Below are positions 7,606-17,106 of a stretch of DNA of 64,000 nucleotides, piece by piece. The notes below the pieces were generated by a model. That model did not search any database. It had not been told where the DNA came from and was given only the letters and a program-made list of their open reading frames with translations. A program made the translations under genes and the position numbers. Position 1 is the first letter of the stretch, and each line of letters starts with the position of its first letter. This stretch comes from Bacteroidota bacterium (GTDB lineage: Bacteria > Bacteroidota > Bacteroidia > Flavobacteriales_F > PHOS-HE28), in contig JAKQEI010000104.1 of the NCBI GenBank assembly GCA_029573495.1, positions 62,001-126,000 of the forward strand. The letters are read 5' to 3'.

Positions 7606-10047
7606 ATGAGGCTGCTATTGCTCATCGTCCTGGCGATCACTTTTCCCGAATTCGTCCTTGCCCGCACCATCCAGGGCCGGGTGGTCGACAGGGAGACCCA
7701 TGAGGCACTGGCCTTCGTGCACGTGCTGGCTGATGGGGAGCGGCAGGGGGCGACCAGCGATATCGATGGGCGGTTCGTGATCGAGGTGGTCGCCTTGCCG
7801 GTGAACCTGAGATTCAGTTATGTGGGTTACGCACCGTTGGTCGTCGAGGTCTCCACGGAAGGACCCCTGGAGGTGGCCCTGCAACGCAACGCGGTGGAGT
7901 TGCGAGCCGTGGACATCCTCCCAACGGAGAACCCCGCGCACCGGATCATCGACCGCTGCCGCGAGGGGCGGGAAGAGAACGACGGGATGCGCAACCGGAG
8001 CCACCGGTACATGAGCTACAGCAAGACCATCTTCACCGCGGATGTACCACCACCGGATAGCGCGATGGTCATGGACACTACGGCGGGCGCCACCGTGGAC
8101 AGCAGTGATCTGGAGATGCGACGGTTCCTCGAGTCGCAATACCTCTTCCTCATGGAGAGCGCCACGCGCAAGAGCTACCTGCCACCGGCGGCCGAGCGCG
8201 AGGAGGTCCTGGCGATGCGCGTCAGCGGCCTGAAGGACCCTTCCCTGCTTGCGCTTGCCGCACAGACCAAGACCTTCAGCATCTACGATCCGCAGATCGG
8301 CATCTCACAGAAGCTCTACCTCGGACCGCTCGCGCCGGGCAGCACGCGCAAATACCTCTTCCTGCTGGAGGACACCCTGTACCAGGGCAAGGACAGTGTG
8401 TTCGTGATCAGCTACAAACCGCGCAGCCGGACGAAATTCCTCGGGCTCAAAGGGCTGCTGTACATCCACTCGGACGGTTATGTCGTGCAGAACGTGACCG
8501 CTGAAGCCGCGGAACGCGATGGCAGTGCCAGCATCCGCTTCCAACAACTGCACGAGAAGGTCGGTGGAAGGGCCTGGTTCCCGGTTCAGCTCAATGCCTT
8601 CATATACCTGGACAATGTCTCCTTCAATGGGTTGAAACCATACGGCGTGACGCGTACCTACCTGAAGGACATCGAGGTGGATGCGGACATACCCAGGCGT
8701 GAGGTGCGCGGACCGGAGATCGTGATGGACCGAATGAGCACACGGCAGGACGATGCCTACTGGAACGCCCTGCGTACGGATACCCTCGAGGACAAGGCCC
8801 TGAAGACCTACCACGTGCTCGACAGCCTCGGTGAGGCGGAGGACCTGGACAAGAAGGTGAAGTGGCTCTCGGCCCTGATGTCCGGACGCCTACCGATCGG
8901 TCCGGTGGACCTGTTGCTGGACAAGGTGCTACGGTACAATGGTTACGAAGGTGTGCGGCTGGGAGTGGGTCTGGCCACGAACGACCGGATCAGCCGATAC
9001 GCACAGGTGGGCGGCCATGCGGGCTATGGGTTCAAGGACAAGGCTTGGAAATATGGCGCATTCCTGCTGGTGCGGCCGTGGTATGGACGGGATATCGCCC
9101 TGCGTCTCTTCCACGAGATCGAGGTGGTGGAGAGCGGCGGCGTGGCCTTCGATGGACCACGACCATTGTTGACGAACGAGAGCGCACGCTGGATCTATGT
9201 GAACCGGATGGATCAGAGCGAGCGTTCCGGCGGACGCTTCGAGTTCCGGGCGGGTTCCTACACACGGCTGTGGATCGGTGCCGAGCGCGAGACGCGTGTG
9301 AACCTTCAGGGCTACCAATACGCGGAACGCTTCAACGAATCGGTCACCATCCTGCGCGATCGGTTCACCACCGGCGGTCTCACTTTCGGTATGCGCTTCG
9401 CCTTCCGGGAACGACTTGCGCGTCTTCCTGATCGCGAAGTGTCCCTTGGCACGCGTTGGCCCATCCTTTCCATTCAGGCGTTCAAGGCGGTGGGTGGCCT
9501 CTTGGACAGCGAGTGGTCCATCTGGCGCGTGAACGCGGCCATCGACAAGACCTTCCATCTGCGACTGGTGGGGGACCTCTCGGTGCGTATGATGGGCGGG
9601 GTCGCCGATCCGACCGCCCCGTACCCCTACTTGTTCAACATGCGCGGTACGAACGACTTCCGGCCCGCCCCTGTGCCGGATGGCCGGCGGTTCCTGGTGG
9701 CGGCGGACAACACCTTCCAGACCATGCTGCCCAATGAGTTCCTCGCGGACAGCTACGCAGCACTGCATGTGAAGCACAGCTTCGGGACCCTGCTCGTAAA
9801 GGGGAAGCACTTCAAGCCGAGGCCCGGCCTCTTGTATAATGCGGTCGTTGGGTCCCTCCAGAACGCTGATGCCCACCGCGGATACAGCTTCTCCGAGCTC
9901 ACCGATCCGTTCCTTGAGGCTGGTCTCGTCGTGGATGGCCTCTTGGGGACCCTCGGAGCGGGGATCTACTACCGCCACGGTCCGCTGGCGTTCGATCGGT
10001 CCGCTGACAACCTCGCCTACAAGATGTCGGTCTCGTTCACGTTCTGA
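7606..10047 (+). CDS. DUF5686 / carboxypeptidase-like regulatory domain outer-membrane protein
   Basis: An 813-residue secreted protein typical of Bacteroidota. A signal peptide (MRLLLLIVLAITFPEFVLA) is followed by a carboxypeptidase-regulatory-like beta domain at about residues 22-105 (IQGRVVDRETHEALAFVHV, TSDIDGRFVI, RFSYVGYAPL), the usual N-terminal domain of TonB receptors and related barrel proteins. The remainder resembles DUF5686, with long amphipathic strands, and ends in the aromatic KMSVSFTF, consistent with an outer-membrane barrel. Function of DUF5686 is not established. The ATG at 7606 is chosen because the frame upstream has no signal peptide. First gene of a plus-strand cluster with an MMPL exporter 73 bases downstream. 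Confidence 0.78.
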   Translation: MRLLLLIVLAITFPEFVLARTIQGRVVDRETHEALAFVHVLADGERQGATSDIDGRFVIEVVALPVNLRFSYVGYAPLVVEVSTEGPLEVALQRNAVELRAVDILPTENPAHRIIDRCREGREENDGMRNRSHRYMSYSKTIFTADVPPPDSAMVMDTTAGATVDSSDLEMRRFLESQYLFLMESATRKSYLPPAAEREEVLAMRVSGLKDPSLLALAAQTKTFSIYDPQIGISQKLYLGPLAPGSTRKYLFLLEDTLYQGKDSVFVISYKPRSRTKFLGLKGLLYIHSDGYVVQNVTAEAAERDGSASIRFQQLHEKVGGRAWFPVQLNAFIYLDNVSFNGLKPYGVTRTYLKDIEVDADIPRREVRGPEIVMDRMSTRQDDAYWNALRTDTLEDKALKTYHVLDSLGEAEDLDKKVKWLSALMSGRLPIGPVDLLLDKVLRYNGYEGVRLGVGLATNDRISRYAQVGGHAGYGFKDKAWKYGAFLLVRPWYGRDIALRLFHEIEVVESGGVAFDGPRPLLTNESARWIYVNRMDQSERSGGRFEFRAGSYTRLWIGAERETRVNLQGYQYAERFNESVTILRDRFTTGGLTFGMRFAFRERLARLPDREVSLGTRWPILSIQAFKAVGGLLDSEWSIWRVNAAIDKTFHLRLVGDLSVRMMGGVADPTAPYPYLFNMRGTNDFRPAPVPDGRRFLVAADNTFQTMLPNEFLADSYAALHVKHSFGTLLVKGKHFKPRPGLLYNAVVGSLQNADAHRGYSFSELTDPFLEAGLVVDGLLGTLGAGIYYRHGPLAFDRSADNLAYKMSVSFTF

Positions 10048-10120
10048 TCGCCGATCCCCGCTTCATTTCGCACCTTTGCCCGCTCCCGTGGCTCCTTTAG
10101 GATCCGGGAACGATGCGACG

Positions 10121-12547
10121 ATGTGGGCTTGGTTGGCCAATAGGGTATTGCGGAACCGGCTGGTGATCCTGATCGCCGTGGCCTTGTGCACCGTGTTCCT
10201 GGGGTACAAGGCCTCCAAGGTGGGGATGAACTACAAGCACGGTGGTCTCCTGCCGAAGACGGACAGTGCGTACGTGGAGTATGAGCGCTTCCTGCACACC
10301 TTCAGCGAGGACGGCAATGTGATCGTGGTCGGCACGGACGGCGGGGACCTTTACACACCGGTGAACTTCACCGCATGGTATGAGCTCGGCAATGACCTGC
10401 GAGGCATCAATGGCATCGACAGCATCTTCAGCGAGGCACACCTGTTCGAACTCGTACGTGATGACAGCTTGAAGCGCTTCATCGTGCACCGGGTGATGAC
10501 GGAGCCGCCGGGTGATCAGGCCGGAATGGACTCGCTCCTGGGACGGATCCGTTCACTGCCCTTCTACAACGGGCTGTTGTACAACGAAAGCACCGGGGTG
10601 AGCCTGATGATGGTGTTCGTGAACGCACCGCTCTTCGACACCGATGCCCGAACGGAGGTGGTGAGGGCACTGGGTGATCGGATCGATGCCTTCTCCGCAG
10701 CGACCGGCATCCGGACGCATGTGAGCGGCCTGCCCTGGATCCGGGTGAAGAGCACCCAGCTCGTGAAGGGCGAGATGCCCTTGTTCATGGGCCTCAGCCT
10801 CTTCGTCTGCGGACTCCTGCTGCTGTTGTTCTTCCGGAGCTGGCGGGTGATGTGGATCTCGCTCGGTGTGGTCGCCATCAGTGTGATCTGGAGCTTCGGC
10901 GCCATGTCGCTCCTCGGGTACCGCATCACCATCCTGCAATCGGTGATCGCACCGCTGGTGATCGTGATGGGGGTGCCTAACTGTGTGTTCCTGATCAACG
11001 CCTACCACTACGAGTTCGTGCGGCATGGGAACAAGATCAAGTCGCTCCAGCGTGTGATCAGTCGCATCGGTGCGGCCGCATTCATGACCAATGCCACCAC
11101 CGCGGTGGGCTTCACGACCTTCTGCTTCACGAGCAGCTCCACGCTGCAGGAATTCGGCTGGGTGGCCACGATCGGCATCATGACCCTTTGGGTGTTGAGC
11201 ATGCTGCTGATCCCGATCCTTTTCAGCTTCATGCCGGCGCCGAACCCACGCCACCTGAGCCACCTCGACCGGCACTGGCTCGACCGCGTGGTTGAATGGA
11301 TCGTACGCATCTCCAAGGAGCAGCGGCCGTTGATCTATTCCGTGACCACCCTCTGCACCGTCGTCGCCATCATCGGCATCCTGCGGATCAAGGATGAGAG
11401 CCGGATCGTGGACGACCTGCCCGAGGACAACCCAGTGCTCACGGACCTGCGCTTCTTCGAGTCCAACTTCAAGGGGGTCATGCCATTGGAGGTGGTCGTG
11501 GACACGAAGAAGAAGGGCGGCGCCCTGACCGACGCGACCTTGAAGCGGATCGTGAAGCTCGAGGACACCCTGTCCACCTATCCGGAGTTCAGCAAGCCGA
11601 TCAGCATCGCAGGCGCGGTGAAGTTCACGAAACAGGCGTTCTATGGTGGCAACCCGGACAAGTACGCACTGCTGACCAGCACGGACAAGACCTTCATCCT
11701 GCCCTATCTGGAGGGTGCCAGCGGCAAGGAGGGCATGGCGCGCGCCTTCATCGACAGCACCCGCAAGGTCACCCGGATCACCGTGCAGATGGCCGACGTG
11801 GGCACCACCAGGATGGATGGCCTTCTTTCCGGTCTGCGTGCCCAGGTCGACAGCATCTTCGATCCGGCGAAGTATGTCGTCACGCTCACCGGCACTTCCG
11901 TTGTCTTCCTGAAGGGCAGCAGCTACCTGGTGAGCAACCTCATCATCAGCCTGTTCTGGGCGGTGGTGATCATCGTGTGCCTGATGGCACTCCTGTTCAA
12001 TTCGTTCAGGATACTCGTCGTGGCGCTGATCCCGAACATGATCCCCTTGATCTTCACCGCAGGCCTCATGGGCTTCTTCCATATCCCGATCAAGCCGAGC
12101 ACGATGCTCGTGTTCGGTATCGCGCTCGGGATCGCGGTGGACAACGCCATCCATTTCCTCGCGCGCTACCGGCTCGAACTGAAGCTGACCGGCGGGGACC
12201 TGCAGAAGAGCGTGGACCTTGCCACTCGCGAGGTGAGCGTGGGCATCATCTACACCAGTGTCGTCCTGCTCGCCGGATTCTCCCTCTTCTCCTTCTCGCA
12301 CTTCGGTGGCATCCGGGCACTGGGTGTGCTCACCACCATCACACTGCTCGTGGCCATGCTTACCAATCTCCTGGTGCTTCCGGCCCTGTTGCTCAGCCTG
12401 AACAAGCATATCATGAGCAAGGCCTTCGAGGAACCCCTGCTGGAGATCATGGACGAGGAGGAGGACATCGAGTTGATGGAACTGAAGCTGGACGTGCCAG
12501 CCTCGGCACCGGACGCGGCCGAAGGGGATGAGATGAACGAACGATAG
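10121..12547 (+). CDS. RND/MMPL family transporter
   Basis: An 808-residue inner-membrane permease. It begins with an N-terminal helix (LVILIAVALCTVFLGY), a periplasmic loop of about 200 residues, then a helix bundle containing LFMGLSLFVCGLLLLLFF and VIAPLVIVMGVPNCVFLINA; the pattern then repeats in the second half, ending with helices around LVFGIALGIAVDNAIHFLARY. This two-fold duplicated layout is that of MMPL/Patched-like RND exporters, which move lipids, hopanoids or other hydrophobic molecules. No periplasmic adaptor or TolC gene is adjacent. The start at ATG 10121 excludes upstream frame shared with the end of the DUF5686 gene. The acidic tail (EIMDEEEDIELME) is cytoplasmic. rfbA follows after 6 bases, so they are co-transcribed. 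Confidence 0.85.
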   Translation: MWAWLANRVLRNRLVILIAVALCTVFLGYKASKVGMNYKHGGLLPKTDSAYVEYERFLHTFSEDGNVIVVGTDGGDLYTPVNFTAWYELGNDLRGINGIDSIFSEAHLFELVRDDSLKRFIVHRVMTEPPGDQAGMDSLLGRIRSLPFYNGLLYNESTGVSLMMVFVNAPLFDTDARTEVVRALGDRIDAFSAATGIRTHVSGLPWIRVKSTQLVKGEMPLFMGLSLFVCGLLLLLFFRSWRVMWISLGVVAISVIWSFGAMSLLGYRITILQSVIAPLVIVMGVPNCVFLINAYHYEFVRHGNKIKSLQRVISRIGAAAFMTNATTAVGFTTFCFTSSSTLQEFGWVATIGIMTLWVLSMLLIPILFSFMPAPNPRHLSHLDRHWLDRVVEWIVRISKEQRPLIYSVTTLCTVVAIIGILRIKDESRIVDDLPEDNPVLTDLRFFESNFKGVMPLEVVVDTKKKGGALTDATLKRIVKLEDTLSTYPEFSKPISIAGAVKFTKQAFYGGNPDKYALLTSTDKTFILPYLEGASGKEGMARAFIDSTRKVTRITVQMADVGTTRMDGLLSGLRAQVDSIFDPAKYVVTLTGTSVVFLKGSSYLVSNLIISLFWAVVIIVCLMALLFNSFRILVVALIPNMIPLIFTAGLMGFFHIPIKPSTMLVFGIALGIAVDNAIHFLARYRLELKLTGGDLQKSVDLATREVSVGIIYTSVVLLAGFSLFSFSHFGGIRALGVLTTITLLVAMLTNLLVLPALLLSLNKHIMSKAFEEPLLEIMDEEEDIELMELKLDVPASAPDAAEGDEMNER

Positions 12548-12553
12548 TCGACG

Positions 12554-13417
12554 ATGAAAGGCATCATCCTTGCCGGGGGCTCCGGAACACGCCTGCATCC
12601 GCTCACGCTCGCGGTGAGCAAGCAGTTGATGCCGGTCTACGACAAGCCGATGATCTACTACCCGCTCAGCACGCTGATGGCGGCTGGCATCCGGGAGATC
12701 CTGATCATCAGCACACCGCACGACCTGCCGAGCTTCCGGAAGCTGCTCGGGGACGGCTCCTCGCTCGGCTGTGCGTTCACCTATGCCGAACAGGTGGTCC
12801 CCAACGGACTGGCGCAGGCCTTCGTCATCGGGCGTGAGCATGTGGGTACGGACAGTTCCGCGCTGATCCTGGGCGACAACATCTTCTATGGAACAGGACT
12901 GGGTCGGAAGTTGAGCGAGCACACCGCACCGGACGGAGGCCTGGTGTTCGCTTATCACGTGAGCGATCCGGAACGGTACGGTGTGGTGGAATTCAATGCG
13001 GAGAACCGGGTCATCAGCATCGAGGAGAAACCGTTGAAGCCCAAGAGCAATTTCGCGGTACCCGGGCTCTACTTCTACGACAACGATGTGCTCGACATCG
13101 CGCGAGACCTGAAGCCGAGCGCCCGCGGGGAATACGAGATCACCGACGTGAACAAGGAGTACCTGCGGATGGGGCGCTTGAAAGTGGAGATCCTGGACCG
13201 CGGCACGGCCTGGCTGGACACGGGCACCTTCGCCTCGCTTACCCAGGCAGGACAGTTCGTGCAGGTGATCGAGGAACGTCAGGGACTTCGCATCGGCTGC
13301 ATCGAGGAGGTGGCCTACAAGAAGGGCTTCATCGATGCGGGACAGCTCGAGACGCTCGCCCAACCCTTGTTGAAGAGCGGTTATGGGGAGTACCTGCTGA
13401 AGCTTCTTCGTTCCTGA
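12554..13417 (+). CDS. rfbA: glucose-1-phosphate thymidylyltransferase (RmlA type)
   Basis: Makes dTDP-glucose from dTTP and glucose-1-phosphate, the first step towards dTDP-rhamnose and other deoxysugars. The 287-residue product has the nucleotidyltransferase signature [16 protein letters not shown], the sugar-phosphate segment [25 protein letters not shown] with the metal-binding Asp, [13 protein letters not shown] and the C-terminal ITDVNKEYL and AWLDTGT. Other dTDP-rhamnose genes (rfbBCD) are not adjacent, which is unusual and leaves the fate of the product open. It overlaps the following prenyl synthase by one base (TGATG), implying translational coupling. Confidence 0.93.
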   Translation: MKGIILAGGSGTRLHPLTLAVSKQLMPVYDKPMIYYPLSTLMAAGIREILIISTPHDLPSFRKLLGDGSSLGCAFTYAEQVVPNGLAQAFVIGREHVGTDSSALILGDNIFYGTGLGRKLSEHTAPDGGLVFAYHVSDPERYGVVEFNAENRVISIEEKPLKPKSNFAVPGLYFYDNDVLDIARDLKPSARGEYEITDVNKEYLRMGRLKVEILDRGTAWLDTGTFASLTQAGQFVQVIEERQGLRIGCIEEVAYKKGFIDAGQLETLAQPLLKSGYGEYLLKLLRS

Positions 13418-14361
13418 TGAGCGCGTACAGGGCGTTGTTCGACGCGCATGTGGAGCGCTGGTCCGCGGAACTGCCTCCTGGCGATCTCTATGCGCCCATG
13501 GCCTACCTGCTCGCATTGCCGGCCAAACGGGTCAGACCGGTGCTCACGCTCATGGCCTGTGACCTGTTCGGCGGGGATCCGCGAACTGCGTTGGACCAGG
13601 CGCTGGCGATAGAGCTCTTCCACAACTTCACCCTGATGCACGATGACATCATGGATGCGGCGGTCTTGCGCAGGGGCCGACCCACCGTGCACGCGCATTG
13701 GAACGTGAACACCGCCATCCTCAGCGGCGATGCGATGCTGGTGATGGCCTATTCCGTGCTTGGAGCCGATCCCATTGTCCTGGAGGTCTTCAACAAGCAT
13801 GCGCTGGAGGTCTGTGCGGGACAGCAGCTCGACATGGAATTCGAACGACGTACGGATGTCAGTCTTGGGGAGTACAAGGAGATGATCCGTTTGAAGACGG
13901 CGGTGCTTCTGGCGGCCGCACTGCGCATCGGTGCCATCAAGGCCGGGGCAGGTCGGGCGGATCAAGAAAGGATCGCGGCGTTCGGTGAGGGTGTCGGACT
14001 GGCCTTCCAATTGCGTGATGACCTCCTTGATGCGTTCGGTGAAACGGCCATGACCGGCAAGGAGCAGGGGGGGGATCTACGGAACGGGAAGAAGACCTGG
14101 CTGCTCATCCGCGGACTCGAGGTGGAACGCGAACGCGGATCGACAACCCTGCACGACCAACTCGCCCGGGACCCATCCGAACGGGATGTTGCGGTCATGA
14201 TCACTGCGCTGCGCGATCTGGGGGTGGAGCAGGAAGCCCAGCAGGAGGTGCAACGCCTCGCCGGGACCGCGCTCGATGAACTGGAGCACATCGATCCCAT
14301 TGGTGAGCGTTCGGCTGCCTTGCGTGCGCTGGCCGTCTCCTTGGTCGAACGGACCGCTTGA
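13417..14361 (+). CDS. polyprenyl (geranylgeranyl/farnesyl-type) diphosphate synthase
   Basis: Condenses isopentenyl diphosphate with allylic diphosphates to build isoprenoid chains. Trans-prenyltransferase motifs are present: KRVRPVL near residue 35, the first Asp-rich motif HDDIMDAAVLRRG with DDxxD, GDAMLVMAYSVL, and the second motif FQLRDDLLDAFGE followed by KKTWLL. Length 314 residues suits short-chain or medium-chain enzymes; the residues just before the first DDxxD (FHNFTLM) would set chain length, but I cannot assign it. Last gene of the DUF5686-MMPL-rfbA cluster, convergent with the TIGR01777 gene 26 bases on. Confidence 0.9.
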   Translation: MSAYRALFDAHVERWSAELPPGDLYAPMAYLLALPAKRVRPVLTLMACDLFGGDPRTALDQALAIELFHNFTLMHDDIMDAAVLRRGRPTVHAHWNVNTAILSGDAMLVMAYSVLGADPIVLEVFNKHALEVCAGQQLDMEFERRTDVSLGEYKEMIRLKTAVLLAAALRIGAIKAGAGRADQERIAAFGEGVGLAFQLRDDLLDAFGETAMTGKEQGGDLRNGKKTWLLIRGLEVERERGSTTLHDQLARDPSERDVAVMITALRDLGVEQEAQQEVQRLAGTALDELEHIDPIGERSAALRALAVSLVERTA

Positions 14362-14387
14362 CCGGTACCGGGACCGATGCCCATCCA

Positions 14388-15302
14388 TCACCTGGACCGG
14401 TCCGGCAGGAGCAGGTCGTGCAAGGCTGGTTCCAATACGCCGAACTTGAATTCGAAGCCCGTCCTGGCCAATAGTTCGCTGGACGTTCGTGAACCCTTCA
14501 ACAGGATGGAGGCCATCTCTCCGAACAGGAGACGCAGTGCGAAGCCGGGAACACGGGGCATGAAGTAGGGCTTGTTCCTCACAAGCGCGATCGTACGCAT
14601 CAGATCATCGTTGGTGACATCATGGGAGGCACACACGTTGTATGCTCCGCGCATGTCCGGGCTGAACAAAGCGGCGACATAGGCTTCCACCAGGTCATCA
14701 AGGTGTACCCAGGGCACCCATTGGCGTCCGCTACCCAACGCCGATGCGATGCCCAGGTCGACCACGGGCAGCAGCCTGGTCATGGCTCCACCGTTGCGGG
14801 CCAGGACCATCGGCGTTCGCAACTTGACCACGCGTGTCAGCCCGTTCCATTCGTCGACCGCCCGCTCCCATTCCGCGCTGATCCGTGCGATGGTGTCGTT
14901 CCCTGGTGGGTCAGCCTCCACATACCGATGCTCCGAGGTGATGGCACCGTAGTACCCGATACCAGCGGCGCTCACGAAGGCGTCCAGCGATGCCGACCGG
15001 TCCAAGGCTGTGCGGAGCAGCAGGCGAGACGAGTACGTACGGCTGTCGATGAGCTCCTGCACGCGCGTTGAGCTCCAGCGTTGGTCGGCGATACCGGCTC
15101 CCGCCAGATGGACCACGTGCGTCACACCATCCAAACAGCGTTGGTCGAGCCAGCCCTTCCCGATATCCCAGCCGAAGGACCGAGGATCGGCCGGATCCGG
15201 ACTTCTTCCCAGCCGATGGACCAGATGACCATCGGCCGTTAACCGCCGATCCAATGCGGTGCCGATGAGGCCTGAAGCTCCTGTGATCAATACGGTGGCC
15301 AT
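14388..15302 (-). CDS. TIGR01777 family NAD(P)-binding epimerase-like protein
   Basis: A 304-residue extended short-chain dehydrogenase/reductase. The Rossmann glycine motif is at the N-terminus (VLITGASGLIGTAL), followed by VVHLAGAGIADQRW and the SAAGIGYYG motif typical of TIGR01777 proteins; later motifs are RTPMVLARNGGAM, PWVHLDDLVEAY and YNVCASHDVTN. The C-terminal SELLARTGFEFKF belongs to the DUF1731-like tail. E. coli YfcH is a family member; its substrate is unknown. It lies alone on this strand, convergent with the prenyl synthase gene. Confidence 0.88.
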   Translation of the reverse strand: MATVLITGASGLIGTALDRRLTADGHLVHRLGRSPDPADPRSFGWDIGKGWLDQRCLDGVTHVVHLAGAGIADQRWSSTRVQELIDSRTYSSRLLLRTALDRSASLDAFVSAAGIGYYGAITSEHRYVEADPPGNDTIARISAEWERAVDEWNGLTRVVKLRTPMVLARNGGAMTRLLPVVDLGIASALGSGRQWVPWVHLDDLVEAYVAALFSPDMRGAYNVCASHDVTNDDLMRTIALVRNKPYFMPRVPGFALRLLFGEMASILLKGSRTSSELLARTGFEFKFGVLEPALHDLLLPDRSR

Positions 15303-15376
15303 CCTTGCTCTCTTTGGACAACGAAGGAATGGGCCCGTGGTTCACCCCGCACCGGTCTTAACAAGGATCGGCAGGA

Positions 15377-17047
15377 TCAAGGCAGCACGATATGCATCAC
15401 GTGAAGCGCCCCATCGGTGCTCCGGAGCTCGATGATCGTGACTCCTTGATGCGTAGGTGGAACGTCGACCGCGACGAAATCGGCGCCGTTCGATCGGAAG
15501 GTCCCGGCCTTCACGATGCGACCATCGGCACTGATGACCCGCAGGTCCGCGCGCATGGCGGTCGAACGTATCCAGATGCGATGGGGGTCGGAAGGATCCT
15601 GATACAAGGAGGGCCCCTTCGCTCCGTTGGACATCAGTCCTGCGGTGAGGCATTCCGGGTCGGAAGCAGGCGCCAGAACGACCGACAATACCGCGGATGC
15701 CGCACAGGGCGGCGCACCGACGGTATACGTGTGGATGCCGGTGAGCGAGGTTCCTGGAACGAACACACCGTCCGTCGGGTTCCCCTGCGGGTCGATCCAT
15801 TGGCCACCCATCACCGGAGTACCACCGAGCTGCTCGAAGAGGTCGATGGCCGGACCGTTCTCGCAAATACTGATGGCGGCATCCTCGCCGGCACTCTGGG
15901 CGCTGCTCACCTCCACCGTGAAATGATAGACGCGCGTTGCGATGACCGGACATCCATTGTCCCTGGCACGTATCCAGAACGAGTAGGTGCCGGGTGCCAG
16001 CCCTTCCGAGCACAGTTCCAGGTCCACCGGGTTCGTGCCGCTGAGCGTGTGATCCACACTGGGCAGGATGCTGTCGATGTTCGAGGTAAGGTCCAGTTCC
16101 TGCACATCGTCAGGGTCGCTGATGGTGATCGTCGCACAGAAAGGCCCATCACCACATACCGCGATCGATCGGTCGGCAGCGATGCTCGCGGTCCCGGAAG
16201 TGGATGAGACGATCCCACTTTCCTCGGCAGGGGGTTGGTTCGAACAGGGTACGACGTTGAACACCATGTCGCGCATGATGCTTCCGACGACCGCACCGTC
16301 AGCATCCTGTTCCGTCACCTTCACAACGACCACGAAGGAGGCGGACGCCGTTGGTGTGAATTCGATCAACCCCGACCCCGGATCCAGGGTCATTCCATTG
16401 TACGGTTCAGCACCGGAGTAACCGGTGTTGTACTGCACGGGCAGGGGGGTGGGGCTGCCGAAACGTGCAGCGATGAGCTCGTAGACCATTTGGTGACCAT
16501 CCGGTTCATAGGCACCAGCATCGAAGGAGACCGGCTGCCCGGCACAGAAGGTCGGGATGCGGTCGTTGATGAAGACAGGTGCCGTATGGCAAGCACCCGT
16601 CGGATTGTTCAAGGTCGTCTCGACGTAAATGCCCGGGCCGCCCATCAGGTTCAGGCTTGAGTTCCGGCAGCACAGGTACCAGCTGATGTTCCAACCGGTG
16701 CATGGGCTCAGATAGACGGTCGTGCGATAGGTGTTCAGCTCATAGCCCAACAGGCCGCCTCCATTGCAGGTGGTGTTCTGCAGTTCGCTCGGGCAGATCG
16801 AGGATGCATCGACAACGCTCACCGGCTGCATGCCTGTCGTGCTGAATTCCACGCCGCATTCGTTCCGGAAGTAAAGCGTCTGTCCAGCGAATGGGTCCCC
16901 TCCGCAGTCACGGAACAGTTGCAGGGTGACCTCGTGGAAGTTGTTGCCAACGCAACGTGTGAAGATGGTACCGCCGGCGTAGTGATTGGCACTACCCGAG
17001 GTGAGGGCTAAACCCAGGACGATGGCCGAGACGAGGCGTGGACACAT
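15377..17047 (-). CDS. secreted protein with the N-terminal module of the giant surface protein
   Basis: A 556-residue exported protein of unknown function. A signal peptide (MCPRLVSAIVLGLALTSGSA) precedes a cysteine-rich module, about residues 20-275, that is clearly homologous to the N-terminus of the 3247-residue protein at 24545: shared motifs are GNN, LFRDCGG against FFRDCNG, W-I-W-LCCRN, FINDRIPTFCAGQP against FINDPVPFGCVGQP, and the closing IEFTP and RDMVFNVVPC. The middle looks like Ig or cadherin-type beta domains, and the last 85 residues resemble a divergent T9SS type A sorting domain. Start at ATG 17045-17047 chosen for the signal peptide. Likely surface or extracellular. Confidence 0.65.
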   Translation of the reverse strand: MCPRLVSAIVLGLALTSGSANHYAGGTIFTRCVGNNFHEVTLQLFRDCGGDPFAGQTLYFRNECGVEFSTTGMQPVSVVDASSICPSELQNTTCNGGGLLGYELNTYRTTVYLSPCTGWNISWYLCCRNSSLNLMGGPGIYVETTLNNPTGACHTAPVFINDRIPTFCAGQPVSFDAGAYEPDGHQMVYELIAARFGSPTPLPVQYNTGYSGAEPYNGMTLDPGSGLIEFTPTASASFVVVVKVTEQDADGAVVGSIMRDMVFNVVPCSNQPPAEESGIVSSTSGTASIAADRSIAVCGDGPFCATITISDPDDVQELDLTSNIDSILPSVDHTLSGTNPVDLELCSEGLAPGTYSFWIRARDNGCPVIATRVYHFTVEVSSAQSAGEDAAISICENGPAIDLFEQLGGTPVMGGQWIDPQGNPTDGVFVPGTSLTGIHTYTVGAPPCAASAVLSVVLAPASDPECLTAGLMSNGAKGPSLYQDPSDPHRIWIRSTAMRADLRVISADGRIVKAGTFRSNGADFVAVDVPPTHQGVTIIELRSTDGALHVMHIVLP

Positions 17048-17067
17048 GGTGTGGCGATGGTACCGCG

Positions 17068-17075
17068 TGAAGATA
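17068..17075 (-). promoter_or_regulatory. possible -7 element of the secreted protein gene
   Basis: On the minus strand this reads TATCTTCA, one base from TAnnTTCG, ending 20 bases before the start codon. The spacing fits other promoters in the window. Confidence 0.3.
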
Positions 17076-17106
17076 GCAGGTCCTCCGGGCCAACGCCAGC
17101 AGGTGG

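Noticed and set aside
10553-13516. A 987-residue open frame on the minus strand with many His, Glu and Asp codons.
   Set aside because: It lies opposite the MMPL exporter and rfbA, has low-complexity composition typical of the antisense of GC-rich genes, and shows no recognisable domain.
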